Positions 28,649-37,620 of a DNA stretch of 53,873 nucleotides are shown piece by piece (within the stretch, counting starts at the first letter, position 1; every line of letters starts with the position of its first letter). Below the pieces are notes generated by a model. The model was given only the letters and a program-made list of their open reading frames with translations. It was not told the origin of the DNA and did not search any database. Source of the DNA: Glaciecola sp. HTCC2999 (GTDB lineage Bacteria > Pseudomonadota > Gammaproteobacteria > Enterobacterales > Alteromonadaceae); the NCBI RefSeq assembly GCF_000155775.1, contig NZ_DS989815.1, forward strand, positions 1-53,873. The letters are read 5' to 3'. The position numbers and the translations under genes are program-made.

Positions 28649-29432
28649 GTAAAAAGTCTCTGACAATTTGAACGAAGTTGTTTTTATCTGAAATAAAAGG
28701 TGCATGAGAAACATGCTCCATGACGACCGATGTTGCTTTAGGTTGTAACGCCTCTATTGCATTAACCGCTTGGTTTGGAACTAACGCATCTAAGCGCCCA
28801 TAAATACGCAATGTTGGACATTGGATCAGATCGATTTCTTTACGTATATCCACCGTTTGTAATAATTTTAACCCTTGTAACAGACTTGCTTCACAAGGCT
28901 CTGGATAACGCGCAATAGCGTCTTTAAGCACATGCATATCCTGTTTAGCAGAGACAGAGCCCATTGCCTGTATGGCCAAGAAACGCTGCACGGTTTTTTG
29001 ATAGTTAGTGGCTAATTGAGTCTCAAATTGTTGCAGCACTTTAGGTGCAATACCGAACCATTCATGCGCTTGCGCCATAAAAAATGGCGTTGATGCGACA
29101 CACACTAAATTTTCGACACACTCTGGATAAGTAAGCACTAACTTCTGTGCAATGAGCCCCCCTAACGACCACCCCAATAAGTTACACCGTTCAGGTAATG
29201 CATTATGTATTTGTTCAACAACTGCTTCCAAGGATGTTAATGGCATATTTGCATTATCGCCAAAGCCTGGCAGATCGATCAGTATTACATCACTGTGTTG
29301 TGCTAGCAATGGTGCTATTTGATCAAAGACGCCGCTATTGAGTCCCCAACCATGGAGCATCACTAAAGGGATATTGGTTAACGGGTTCGGTATTTCTGAT
29401 CGCACGATCCGCTGTTGCAGCGCTGAAGTCAT
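28638..29432 (-). CDS. bioH: Pimeloyl-ACP methyl ester carboxylesterase BioH
   Basis: BioH removes the methyl group from pimeloyl-ACP methyl ester to release pimeloyl-ACP for biotin synthesis. It has an alpha/beta-hydrolase fold of 264 residues: oxyanion block LHGWGLNSGVF, nucleophile Ser89 in GWSLGG, catalytic Asp in YGRLDALVP and His in HVSHAPFIS. This agrees in length and order with E. coli BioH (256). It is divergent from comF, as in the E. coli bioH/gntX arrangement. Confidence 0.94.
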   Translation of the reverse strand: MTSALQQRIVRSEIPNPLTNIPLVMLHGWGLNSGVFDQIAPLLAQHSDVILIDLPGFGDNANMPLTSLEAVVEQIHNALPERCNLLGWSLGGLIAQKLVLTYPECVENLVCVASTPFFMAQAHEWFGIAPKVLQQFETQLATNYQKTVQRFLAIQAMGSVSAKQDMHVLKDAIARYPEPCEASLLQGLKLLQTVDIRKEIDLIQCPTLRIYGRLDALVPNQAVNAIEALQPKATSVVMEHVSHAPFISDKNNFVQIVRDFLQKS

Positions 29433-29475
29433 GTTAGGGTCTTCTCATGTCATTACAAACAACAAAGGAGTGTAA

Positions 29476-30201
29476 ATGAAGCCTACATTGAAAGCAATTT
29501 GGCATCGTTGCCTGCTGTGTTTGCAATCAACCGAACAGGTCATTTGTCCGCTATGTCTTGCCGATTGTGGCTTTGTTAACGCACCATTACTGACACAAGA
29601 TTTAGTTGAGTTTAATCTAAATGACACCACTGAGCACTTTGCACATGATGTCATTGTAAATGCCAAATTTGATGGATTATGGGTATTGGATATTTATCAA
29701 TATCCTTTATCTGTATTGATCCCAAAATTGAAATTTTATCAACAGCCGCATTTGGCCAGGCTCATGGCACAGTGGTTTATCTTACATCGAGTAGTCCATA
29801 TGGATTCGCTACCCGATGTACTCATCCCCATCCCTATTCACTGGCGCAGAATGTGGCGTCGTGGTTATAACCAATCTCAACTATTATGTGATGAGTTAAG
29901 TCGCTGTTTAAAAATCCCTTATCTCGAAAATGCAGTCATCCGCAAGCACTACACAAAACCACAAAGTGAGCTAAATTTAGACGCTCGGCGAGCGAATATA
30001 AAAGGAGTATTTAGGGTGGATATACAGGCCTTTAAAGACGTTTCTCACATTGCTATTGTCGATGATGTGATCACCACAGGTACGACAATAAATGATTTAT
30101 GTCGCAGTATTTACCAAGTTGCACCACACATAAGTATTACTGTGTGGTGCATGGGTTTAAGCGTCTATGAGCCCGCTGACGATAAAGCTGTTGGTAAGTA
30201 A
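29476..30201 (+). CDS. comF: ComF family phosphoribosyltransferase-like protein
   Basis: A 241-residue protein of the ComF/GntX family, linked to DNA uptake or use of DNA as a nutrient in some bacteria. The N-terminal cysteine pairs CLLC and CPLC form a zinc-finger-like region. The middle has the typical PIPIHWRRMWRRGYNQSQLL. The C-terminal phosphoribosyltransferase loop is IAIVDDVITTGTTI. In E. coli this gene (gntX) is directly followed by nfuA; here a large peptidase gene on the other strand separates them. It ends 7 bp from that gene's stop. Confidence 0.92.
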   Translation: MKPTLKAIWHRCLLCLQSTEQVICPLCLADCGFVNAPLLTQDLVEFNLNDTTEHFAHDVIVNAKFDGLWVLDIYQYPLSVLIPKLKFYQQPHLARLMAQWFILHRVVHMDSLPDVLIPIPIHWRRMWRRGYNQSQLLCDELSRCLKIPYLENAVIRKHYTKPQSELNLDARRANIKGVFRVDIQAFKDVSHIAIVDDVITTGTTINDLCRSIYQVAPHISITVWCMGLSVYEPADDKAVGK

Positions 30202-30208
30202 GTTCTGT

Positions 30209-32923
30209 TTATCTGATTTTAATTAATGGTGCCATAAATATCGCATTAGCCATTAATTTCTCAGTCCCGCGCCAATACCCTCTGAAGTTCACATTGTCTG
30301 CAAAACCAATCACACGACCACGGCCGTAGGGATGTGCAACAATCGCAGAACTTTGAGCAATTAAGTCCTGCAATGCCTGAGCACTGTATCCACCTAGCAG
30401 CGGTGTATTAGAATATTGAGCGACTTCAATAAATGGCTTATCTACAGCATTCATTACCATATTACTGGTTTTGAACAGCGGTAAATTCATGTTACTTGCA
30501 TTAGCATTAAGTGTTCCTGCATTATTGGTAACACCAAACATAAGAGGGTGTGTCTCATCAACTCTCGCTTCGTAAACAGCACCAGCGACCAGTTTTTGTG
30601 CATAACGTGTATCCTGGTCGGCAAAATGTAACCCTTGAGCACTAAATTGATCATCGAGCGTACTATTACTCAGTATCGATGCTTCTAGTAATCCGTGATC
30701 AGCTAGAAACTTAGCACCACGCTTTGCCCCAATTATCACACCACCAGCGCTTACCCAAGTTTTCAACGCTGATATCTCATGTTCTGACAAGTCACTATAA
30801 CGACCAGATGCAATTATAATATGGGTAAAGTCAGCTAAATTTACTCGCCCCAAACGGTCTTGATCAACAATTGTCGTTGGTATGGTTAAACGTGTATCGA
30901 GATAATGCCAAATTTCGCCTACTTCATATTGAGACGCACCTAAACCGCCAAGTATCATCACTTTTGGTAAAGTGGCGACTTGCATACTTGGACTTCCCAC
31001 ATCAACCCCCTGCGGAGTTAATCCTGACGCTAATCCGTGAAGCTGAATATGCAAGTGATCCGCGAGCTGTCGTAATTTTGTTTCCCAATTATCAGCATGA
31101 CGCAAACCTGCTGGAACGAGTATAGTTCCTGCTGGAAAGTGTTGTGTTTCATTATTCTGCGTGACGGCACTAAAGGGCTTACTAGCTATACGTGCTTGAA
31201 TACCATGAGCTAAAGCTCGATATAATAATGCAGGTGCTGTGGACTCATCCCAACGAAATGCATAACCCACTTTAGTATTCCCAAGATCATTATTAACCTC
31301 CCTCAATGGTAAGTAAGTGCTTACATATTTAGTTTTGATCCGCTTAGTTTCACGTTTCGTTAATGGGGTATAATCTAGGTTATATGCAAAGGCAATATTC
31401 CAATTAGAAACATCATAAAAAGTGTTATTCGGGAAATTTTGACGAGTCGAAAACAATGAAGAAAGTAAGCGATACTGTGGTTGGTTAGTACTTACTAATA
31501 TTGCTTTGTCTGCTTGATAAAGCACATCATTCACTGTGATATCATTCGTTAATAACTCAGTGCGAATGTGATGTGCATTAAGTGTCTCTATAAAAACTTT
31601 GTTGCGTGTCGTATCCGTACTTAACTGCACTAAATAACCACCGATAGTATCGGCTTGTTGTAGTGCCTGTGTTTCTTTAACAAAGTTAGCATGATGCGCC
31701 TGAAATGCAGACTTATTTGCCAAGGCTCCAGCAAACGTCGAAAAGCTGGTCGTCACTTGATTCTGAATGCTTTGGGCGAAACTTAAAGGTCCATTTATTG
31801 ACGTTTGAAGGTGACCACGAGAACTAGCTTGTTCAAATAAGATACCTACCGCTCCATGAGCATCAGGGTAGGTCGATCCTTTACCATAATAAAAGTCGTC
31901 AAAGTTTTCTTGCGTGTAATACATTTGACCTTTATCGTCGAGAGCCTGGGCATGGAACTCACCTAACACATTCGTTAACGCCACATTCTCATCACCCGTG
32001 AGAGGATTCTTACGCGATGGTACCCCTGGTTGAAAGAAATAAGTCGCATTAGTGCCCATTTCATGAAAATCAGTCAAAATATGCGGACGCCATGCATGAA
32101 ATTGTGCAATTCTTGCCTGAGATTCTGGATGAGTGAGTAATACCCAGTCACGATTTAGATCGAACCAATAGTGATTAGTGCGCCCACTTGGAAAGCGTTC
32201 AGCATGTTCACGATGCATGGCATGTGCAGATGGGTGTTTACCTTTATGCATATTCGCCCATTGTGCAAAACGAGCAAGCCCATCGGGGTTAAGAGATGGA
32301 TCTAGCAAAATAACCGCATTATCTAGTAAGGCATCCACTTCGGGGCCTTGTGCAGCTGCTAAATAATAAGCGATTAGCAACGAGGCATTACTACCTGACG
32401 GCTCATTTCCATGAACTGAATACCCCATATTGATGACTAAAGGGGCATCAGCCTCAGGCATTGTGCCTTTAGCGATAGTAGACTGATGTGCTGTTTTAAT
32501 AGCCTCAATATTTCGTTGATTATCGATGGAAGTGATTGTCAACAACACCAATTCGCGCTGTTCATGGGTATGCCCCGTCACAGATAATGTTACCCGTTCT
32601 GAGGTTTCTGCTAACACCTTCATATACGCCAATAACTGATCATGACGCACATGCCAAGTGCCTACGGGATAACCTAAAATTGATTCTGGCTTTGGAATAT
32701 TCTGATTATACGTGACATTATTGGGTAAATAATCCATATCAGAGCTAGCTAAAAAAACCTGTTCCGGATTATTAGCGGCAAAACCAGGCACGTACATTGA
32801 TACACGTTGATGTTCTCCGGAATGATGATTGTGGGTCGAAGCGTTGGCGCGATTTTGTAGGGCGGTTGTTACGCTGATCAATGCGAATAATGCCAAATTT
32901 ACTATCTTCATAGTGTTAGTCAT
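30209..32923 (-). CDS. Secreted M14 zinc carboxypeptidase with C-terminal GATase1-like domain
   Basis: A 904-residue exported protein. Signal peptide: hydrophobic residues about 6-22, cleavage near ANA. The M14 domain carries the zinc ligands H171 and E174 (VHGNEPSG), the NPDG block (LNPDGLARF) and the third ligand H287 in DFHEMGTN. The likely catalytic Glu is E364 in GILFEQASSRG. A region near residues 650-770 (VMILGGLGASQ ... ASGRYSDLS ... GGVIIGAKRGA) resembles a class I glutamine-amidotransferase-like fold, but no nucleophilic Cys is evident, so it is probably structural or binding. It probably releases C-terminal residues from peptides in the periplasm or outside the cell. It stands as a single gene, divergent from nfuA. 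Confidence 0.9.
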   Translation of the reverse strand: MTNTMKIVNLALFALISVTTALQNRANASTHNHHSGEHQRVSMYVPGFAANNPEQVFLASSDMDYLPNNVTYNQNIPKPESILGYPVGTWHVRHDQLLAYMKVLAETSERVTLSVTGHTHEQRELVLLTITSIDNQRNIEAIKTAHQSTIAKGTMPEADAPLVINMGYSVHGNEPSGSNASLLIAYYLAAAQGPEVDALLDNAVILLDPSLNPDGLARFAQWANMHKGKHPSAHAMHREHAERFPSGRTNHYWFDLNRDWVLLTHPESQARIAQFHAWRPHILTDFHEMGTNATYFFQPGVPSRKNPLTGDENVALTNVLGEFHAQALDDKGQMYYTQENFDDFYYGKGSTYPDAHGAVGILFEQASSRGHLQTSINGPLSFAQSIQNQVTTSFSTFAGALANKSAFQAHHANFVKETQALQQADTIGGYLVQLSTDTTRNKVFIETLNAHHIRTELLTNDITVNDVLYQADKAILVSTNQPQYRLLSSLFSTRQNFPNNTFYDVSNWNIAFAYNLDYTPLTKRETKRIKTKYVSTYLPLREVNNDLGNTKVGYAFRWDESTAPALLYRALAHGIQARIASKPFSAVTQNNETQHFPAGTILVPAGLRHADNWETKLRQLADHLHIQLHGLASGLTPQGVDVGSPSMQVATLPKVMILGGLGASQYEVGEIWHYLDTRLTIPTTIVDQDRLGRVNLADFTHIIIASGRYSDLSEHEISALKTWVSAGGVIIGAKRGAKFLADHGLLEASILSNSTLDDQFSAQGLHFADQDTRYAQKLVAGAVYEARVDETHPLMFGVTNNAGTLNANASNMNLPLFKTSNMVMNAVDKPFIEVAQYSNTPLLGGYSAQALQDLIAQSSAIVAHPYGRGRVIGFADNVNFRGYWRGTEKLMANAIFMAPLIKIR

Positions 32924-33031
32924 TTTAATCCTTAATCCGTTAACATAATGTTGTTATTATATTTATTGAGTATTGTCATTAAAAAATGACATATTTGCAA
33001 TTTAATCGTATTGTATTGCAAAAAGTTATTA

Positions 33032-33056
33032 ATACTTGACTGTTTTAGTCGGGTAA
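33032..33056 (+). promoter_or_regulatory. Probable type 1 IscR-binding site and -35 of nfuA
   Basis: ATACTTGACTGTTTTAGTC (33032-33050) followed by GGGTAA matches the known IscR type 1 pattern (ATA-S-YYGACT, AT-rich centre, ASTC-RGG). TTGACT at 33036-33041 would also serve as the -35 element. The site lies about 50 bp upstream of the nfuA start, a position where [2Fe-2S]-IscR could repress. Call made by eye. Confidence 0.7.
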
Positions 33057-33103
33057 TAATGCTATCATTAGCTATTATTTATGGGAAATTTAGGAAGCAC
33101 CCT

Positions 33104-33682
33104 ATGGTCAATATTTCAGAAACTGCTCAAGCGCATTTTGTTAAACTTCTTAAAAACCAAGAAGATAACACGAATATTCGTGTATTTGTTGTGAATCCTG
33201 GTACGTCAACTGCAGAGTGCGGTGTCTCCTATTGCACACCGGATGCTGTTGAAGCGACAGATATCCGTCTGCCTTTCAATGGTTTTGACGCGGTCGTAGA
33301 TCAAGAGTCAGCGCCGTTTTTAGAAGAAGCGGAAATTGACTTCGTGACGGACCAAATGGGTTCGCAATTAACGTTAAAAGCACCTAACGCAAAAGCACGT
33401 AAAATCGCAGATGACGCACCACTTATTGATCGTGTTGAGTATTTAATTCAAACGGAGATTAATCCACAATTAGCCAATCATAACGGCCAAGTCACTCTCA
33501 CGGGTATTACTGATGATGGCATAGCCATTTTACAGTTTGGTGGCGGTTGTAACGGTTGTTCGATGGTTGATGTCACATTGAAGGATGGCATCGAAAAACA
33601 AATGCTAGAACAATTTGCAGGGGAGTTGACCGGCGTACGTGATGCAACGGAACACGCTGCAGGAGAGCACTCTTATTATTAA
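33104..33682 (+). CDS. nfuA: Fe/S biogenesis protein NfuA
   Basis: NfuA carries and delivers [4Fe-4S] clusters to target enzymes, notably under stress. The 192-residue protein has an N-terminal A-type-like domain (residues 1-95) and a C-terminal Nfu domain. In the latter the CxxC pair C149/C152 ([11 protein letters not shown]) binds the cluster at the dimer interface; these positions equal the E. coli ones. The ATG at 33104 follows an AGGA and gives the normal length (E. coli 191). The open frame continues upstream to 33011 only through the promoter region. A probable IscR site lies just upstream. Confidence 0.96.
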   Translation: MVNISETAQAHFVKLLKNQEDNTNIRVFVVNPGTSTAECGVSYCTPDAVEATDIRLPFNGFDAVVDQESAPFLEEAEIDFVTDQMGSQLTLKAPNAKARKIADDAPLIDRVEYLIQTEINPQLANHNGQVTLTGITDDGIAILQFGGGCNGCSMVDVTLKDGIEKQMLEQFAGELTGVRDATEHAAGEHSYY

Positions 33683-33732
33683 TGTGTTTATTCAAGTCCT
33701 TGGCATTACATTCGTTTAGTTGAACCAACATG

Positions 33733-33758
33733 GCGCTGATAGTATAGCTTATCAGCGC
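33733..33758 (+). repeat. Perfect inverted repeat after nfuA (possible terminator)
   Basis: GCGCTGATA (33733-33741) and TATCAGCGC (33750-33758) pair perfectly over 9 bp with an 8-nt loop. It lies 50 bp beyond the nfuA stop. The following ATACTCAATCTTTT is only loosely T-rich, so termination is plausible but unproven. Confidence 0.5.
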
Positions 33759-33809
33759 ATACTCAATCTTTTATCACTACATCTCATTTAATTTTACGGG
33801 ATAATTGAC

Positions 33810-34943
33810 ATGTATCACTCATTTAAGACATGCTTTTTATTAACCATGGCGAGTGCCTTATTTGTCTATAGCAGTTTAACTTTTGCCAAAACAAGTGAAA
33901 TAACGACACTTACTACTCCACTAAAAGACAACTTAGTCATTCTTCAGTACCACCATGTATCCAACAACACACCTAAGATCACTTCAACGCCACCGGATGT
34001 GTTTGCAGAACATCTTGCCTATTTGTATGAGCATTTTAATGTCGTCGCATTACCAGATGCAATCAACGCTCTGCAAAATGGCACTAAGTTACCAGATAAA
34101 TCTGTTGCGATTACCTTTGATGATGGTTTTGATAATATCCTGATAAATGCCCATCCTTTACTACGCAAATATGATTTCCCCTATACAATTTTTATCAATC
34201 CAGCTCTGATTGGTCGCAGTAGCCAACAGCTGACATGGGAAGAAGTTACGCAGATGAGTCAAGAAGGGGTAACCTTTGCAAATCATACATTAGAACACCA
34301 ACATTTATTAAATCGGCAAAAACTGAAATCGAATAATAGTCACAATCAGTATGAAGCTATAGAGAATGAGGCACAATGGTTGACTCGAGTCCTGAATGAC
34401 ATTTCACAAGCAGAAGCCATATTAAAAGGGCGATTAGGATATTCATTACGATATCTAGCCTACCCTTATGGCGAGTTTAATCGTACGCTGAGCGATGCGT
34501 TAAACAAGCTTGATTATGTGGGATTCGCCCAGCATTCTGGTGGGATAAGTAGTCAAAGTGATTTTTCAGCATTACCTCGCTACCCTGCGGCAGGAAGATA
34601 CGCTAAATTAGACACGTTAAAAATAAAACTTAACAGTTTAGCGATGCCAGTATTAGAGTCTAAAATCAGTGATCCTGAATTATCTGAAAGTACCCCCAAT
34701 GAATTACGTCTCACATTAGATGCTAAAGATTTTAACCTCAGCAATGTGAATTGCTTTTACCAAGGTGAACTTCAACCAATCACAATTAACGATGATGTAT
34801 TAATTATACAATTAAGTGATAACATTCCTGTGGGGCGTTCACGTATGAATTGCACTGCGCGGAGTAAAAGTGAAAAAGACCGATATTATTGGTTATCACA
34901 GCCGTTTTTCAAAGCGAATCAAAACGGCTTGTATATTGATTAA
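33810..34943 (+). CDS. Secreted polysaccharide deacetylase (NodB domain)
   Basis: A 377-residue exported protein with signal peptide (hydrophobic core about residues 9-24, likely cleavage after TFA). The NodB catalytic motifs are complete: AITFDDGFDN (Asp pair), FANHTLEHQHL (HxxxH metal ligands) and YLAYPYGEFN. The N-terminal part (LQYHHVSN) resembles the PgaB-type start. The last 110 residues form a beta-rich extension with two cysteines (NCFYQ and NCTAR) whose function I do not recognise. It probably removes acetyl groups from an envelope or extracellular polysaccharide. No exopolysaccharide genes are nearby. Confidence 0.88.
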   Translation: MYHSFKTCFLLTMASALFVYSSLTFAKTSEITTLTTPLKDNLVILQYHHVSNNTPKITSTPPDVFAEHLAYLYEHFNVVALPDAINALQNGTKLPDKSVAITFDDGFDNILINAHPLLRKYDFPYTIFINPALIGRSSQQLTWEEVTQMSQEGVTFANHTLEHQHLLNRQKLKSNNSHNQYEAIENEAQWLTRVLNDISQAEAILKGRLGYSLRYLAYPYGEFNRTLSDALNKLDYVGFAQHSGGISSQSDFSALPRYPAAGRYAKLDTLKIKLNSLAMPVLESKISDPELSESTPNELRLTLDAKDFNLSNVNCFYQGELQPITINDDVLIIQLSDNIPVGRSRMNCTARSKSEKDRYYWLSQPFFKANQNGLYID

Positions 34944-34994
34944 TGTGTCGCTTTATTTTGCGTAGTCACATTCATTCGGTATTTTACGTAAACT

Positions 34995-35681
34995 TCATTT
35001 ACCTGCAGCAAAATTAATTACTTTTGGCATATCTGCAATGATTTGCTGTGTATCGCTAATCGCAATTTGACCTGGGGTATGATTAGGTTTGAAACGTCCT
35101 ATCACTTGGCCTAAAGGGTTGATCACCACAACCGAGCCAGAATGATCCACTAAATAATTTGGATCATCCGTACTTTGTGACATGGAATACATCATTCCCA
35201 TGCTACGCACTAGTGGGTAGAGCTGTTTATGCTCGGCTGTCGCGGCGAGAAAATTTGGATTAAAAAAACCAATATACTCAGCTAATCTCTCAATTGTGTC
35301 GCGCTTAGGATCAACGGATAAAAACCATACTTTAATGGGCTGATCTTGCGCTTGTTCAATAATACTTGGATATGCTTGGTTAAGCGCCGCTAACGTTGTG
35401 GGACAGATATCAGGGCAATAGGTATAGCCCACAAATGCCAATGTCCATTGATTATATAAATCAGCATTTGTCATGGACATTTGCTTATGGTTAGTCAAGG
35501 TGAAGTCGCTGAGCTTTCGCGGTTTAGGGTACCACTGCATATATTGAGTACCGGAAGGGTGAGCATCAGGATTATACGATGTACTAACCGGTTGACTATC
35601 CGATGTTTCATAAATACTTACACCAAATCCAATACCAATCACAAAGGCTAGCCCTATGATAATTTTAATGATCGTATTCAT
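34995..35681 (-). CDS. SCO family copper chaperone
   Basis: SCO proteins deliver copper to, or reduce, the CuA site of oxidase subunit II. The 228-residue protein has one N-terminal membrane anchor (about residues 5-25) and a thioredoxin-like domain with the copper motif CPDICP (CxxxC), SVDPKRDT and the distal ligand His in LVDHSGS. It is the last gene of the minus-strand assembly group SURF1 - SCO-like - ctaA - ctaB - SCO, 23 bp from ctaB. Confidence 0.93.
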   Translation of the reverse strand: MNTIIKIIIGLAFVIGIGFGVSIYETSDSQPVSTSYNPDAHPSGTQYMQWYPKPRKLSDFTLTNHKQMSMTNADLYNQWTLAFVGYTYCPDICPTTLAALNQAYPSIIEQAQDQPIKVWFLSVDPKRDTIERLAEYIGFFNPNFLAATAEHKQLYPLVRSMGMMYSMSQSTDDPNYLVDHSGSVVVINPLGQVIGRFKPNHTPGQIAISDTQQIIADMPKVINFAAGK

Positions 35682-35704
35682 GTCTAGTTCCTTGAAATTA
35701 TCAC

Positions 35705-36622
35705 CTATACAGTAATAGGGATGTAGTGATCTAATAATAACACTACAAATAGGACCATTAAATGAATAATCGAAAACTTAAATGTCTGCATAGCAGTTTG
35801 CTCTGTGGCATTAAATTTTAATTTATAAGCATAATATAAAAACCCAGTGTTTAAGGCACTCGAACCAACTAAGTAAATTAAATCTGCCATTCCTGCCAAA
35901 TAAGGTAATAAGCATACTAGGAAAAGTAAGACGGTATATAGCAATACAAAGGTTTTGGTATATTCCACACCGTGCGTCACTGGTAACATAGGGATTTTAG
36001 CTTTAGCATAGTCTTTTTCACGGTGAATAGCTAAAGCCCAAAAATGTGGCGGTGTCCACGTGAAAATAATTAATACTAACAATAATGGATACGCATGAAT
36101 TTCACCGGTAACAGCTGTCCAACCAAGTAATGGCGGAATAGCACCTGCTAACCCTCCAATAACAATATTTTGAGGCGTAGCGCGTTTCAAAAATAATGTA
36201 TATATGCCCGCATAACCGACTAAACCAGCCAGTGTAAGTACGGCTGTTAAACGGTTAATCCACAAGTCTAATGCAGCAAATCCAAGTACCCCGAGGACCA
36301 ATGCAAACATTAATGCTTGTTTACTCGACACTCGACCTTTCGCCACGGGGCGATTGACTGTTCGTGCCATTTTACTATCGATTTCATGATCAACAACATG
36401 ATTGACGACAGCGGCAGCAGATGACAACGCCCCAATACCAAATAACCCAATGATCAACGTCTGCGCAGGGATCCAAGTTTCGCTCGCTAAACACATCCCG
36501 ACTAGTGCAGTAAGAAGTAGCAGTAACACCACATTCGGTTTAGTCATTTCGTAATAATCGCGCCATGCGGCACGTTGAGTCGTTTTAGCTGTGGGTTTGG
36601 CTATGGATGCACTATTGGCCAT
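35705..36622 (-). CDS. ctaB: Protoheme IX farnesyltransferase (heme O synthase)
   Basis: CtaB/CyoE converts heme B to heme O, the precursor of heme A. The 305-residue protein is a UbiA-family membrane enzyme with about nine hydrophobic helices and the Asp-rich motif [20 protein letters not shown] second conserved loop is [19 protein letters not shown]. The ATG at 36622 has AGGAG 8 bp upstream and gives the usual length. The frame stays open to 36688, but that part overlaps ctaA. It is coupled to ctaA, overlapping only if the longer start were used. Confidence 0.95.
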   Translation of the reverse strand: MANSASIAKPTAKTTQRAAWRDYYEMTKPNVVLLLLLTALVGMCLASETWIPAQTLIIGLFGIGALSSAAAVVNHVVDHEIDSKMARTVNRPVAKGRVSSKQALMFALVLGVLGFAALDLWINRLTAVLTLAGLVGYAGIYTLFLKRATPQNIVIGGLAGAIPPLLGWTAVTGEIHAYPLLLVLIIFTWTPPHFWALAIHREKDYAKAKIPMLPVTHGVEYTKTFVLLYTVLLFLVCLLPYLAGMADLIYLVGSSALNTGFLYYAYKLKFNATEQTAMQTFKFSIIHLMVLFVVLLLDHYIPITV

Positions 36623-36633
36623 GAAAAAATCTC

Positions 36634-37611
36634 CTACACTCGTCGATAAAGGGTATATGTGGTCATTACCATGACCAATAATAAACAAGCTGCCACTGCA
36701 TTATGCAGCGTTGCGACGGTTAATGGTAAAGAGTAAACAACATTACTGATACCAAGTAATACTTGAGCTGTCAGCACAACGACAATCGTCACACCTAATT
36801 TACGTAGTAGATTTGAGTTTGATTTACTAAACAAAACAAATGCTAACCAAATTAAATATGCACTTACCACAATGGCACCGATACGATGGATAATATGCAT
36901 TGTCATGCGCTCATCATACGAATGCACACCAAACTCGTAATTATCAGCCTCTGGAATGCTAAACGCACCAGCAAAATCTAGCCGTGATTGCCAATCCCCT
37001 TGGCAAATAGGTAATTCGGTACAAGCTAATGACGCATAATTTGCAGACGTCCATCCACCTAAAGCAATTTGTCCCACTAATAATAATGTTCCGATGAGAG
37101 CAAATTTTGCATAGTCACGCATATGTCCGCTGCCCATTGGCAACTGATAAGGGGTCAGCCTTAAATACAATAAAAACACACAAGAAATCACTGTAAAGCC
37201 ACCTAACAAATGCCCCATCACCACTGCAGGTAGTAAATTAAGAGTCACAGTCCACATGCCTAAGGCGCCTTGAAAACATACTAAGGCTAGTAAGATGATG
37301 GGTAACTTAATCGGTTGACCTATTTTACGTTTGAACAGCGCGATACCTGCGATGATTAAAATAAATAATCCTAACGTACTTGCAAAATACCGGTGGATCA
37401 TTTCATTCCAGGCTTTTTCTACCTCAACCGGTCTCTCTGGAAACGCTTGATTAGCAGCATCAATAGTCTGTTCTGTCATAGGAACACCAATTAGTCCATA
37501 ACAACCTGGCCAATCCGGACAACCTAAACCTGCATCAGTTAAGCGGGTATATGCACCTAATACAATAACAATTAAAGCAAGTAAAACACTTGCTAGTGCC
37601 AATTTTTTCAT
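36634..37611 (-). CDS. ctaA: Heme A synthase CtaA (COX15)
   Basis: CtaA oxidises heme O to heme A for aa3-type oxidases. The 325-residue protein has eight predicted membrane helices and the conserved blocks [30 protein letters not shown] and the later MHIIHRIGA, with the heme-ligating histidines. The extracytoplasmic Cys pair in the second half is CTELPIC. It lies between the SCO-like gene and ctaB with 9-11 bp gaps, indicating one transcript. Confidence 0.95.
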   Translation of the reverse strand: MKKLALASVLLALIVIVLGAYTRLTDAGLGCPDWPGCYGLIGVPMTEQTIDAANQAFPERPVEVEKAWNEMIHRYFASTLGLFILIIAGIALFKRKIGQPIKLPIILLALVCFQGALGMWTVTLNLLPAVVMGHLLGGFTVISCVFLLYLRLTPYQLPMGSGHMRDYAKFALIGTLLLVGQIALGGWTSANYASLACTELPICQGDWQSRLDFAGAFSIPEADNYEFGVHSYDERMTMHIIHRIGAIVVSAYLIWLAFVLFSKSNSNLLRKLGVTIVVVLTAQVLLGISNVVYSLPLTVATLHNAVAACLLLVMVMTTYTLYRRV

Positions 37612-37620
37612 TAATTTACA

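Noticed and set aside
33011..33103. Longer nfuA start at 33011
   Set aside because: The extension runs through the IscR-like site and promoter; the start at 33104 matches E. coli NfuA numbering exactly.
34900..34929. 9-bp inverted repeat AGCCGTTTT / AAAACGGCT at the end of the deacetylase gene
   Set aside because: It lies inside the coding sequence and has no T-run on either strand; it may be chance, so it is not called as a terminator.
36623..36688. Longer ctaB start at 36688
   Set aside because: It would overlap ctaA by 55 bp and has no ribosome-binding site; the ATG at 36622 follows AGGAG.
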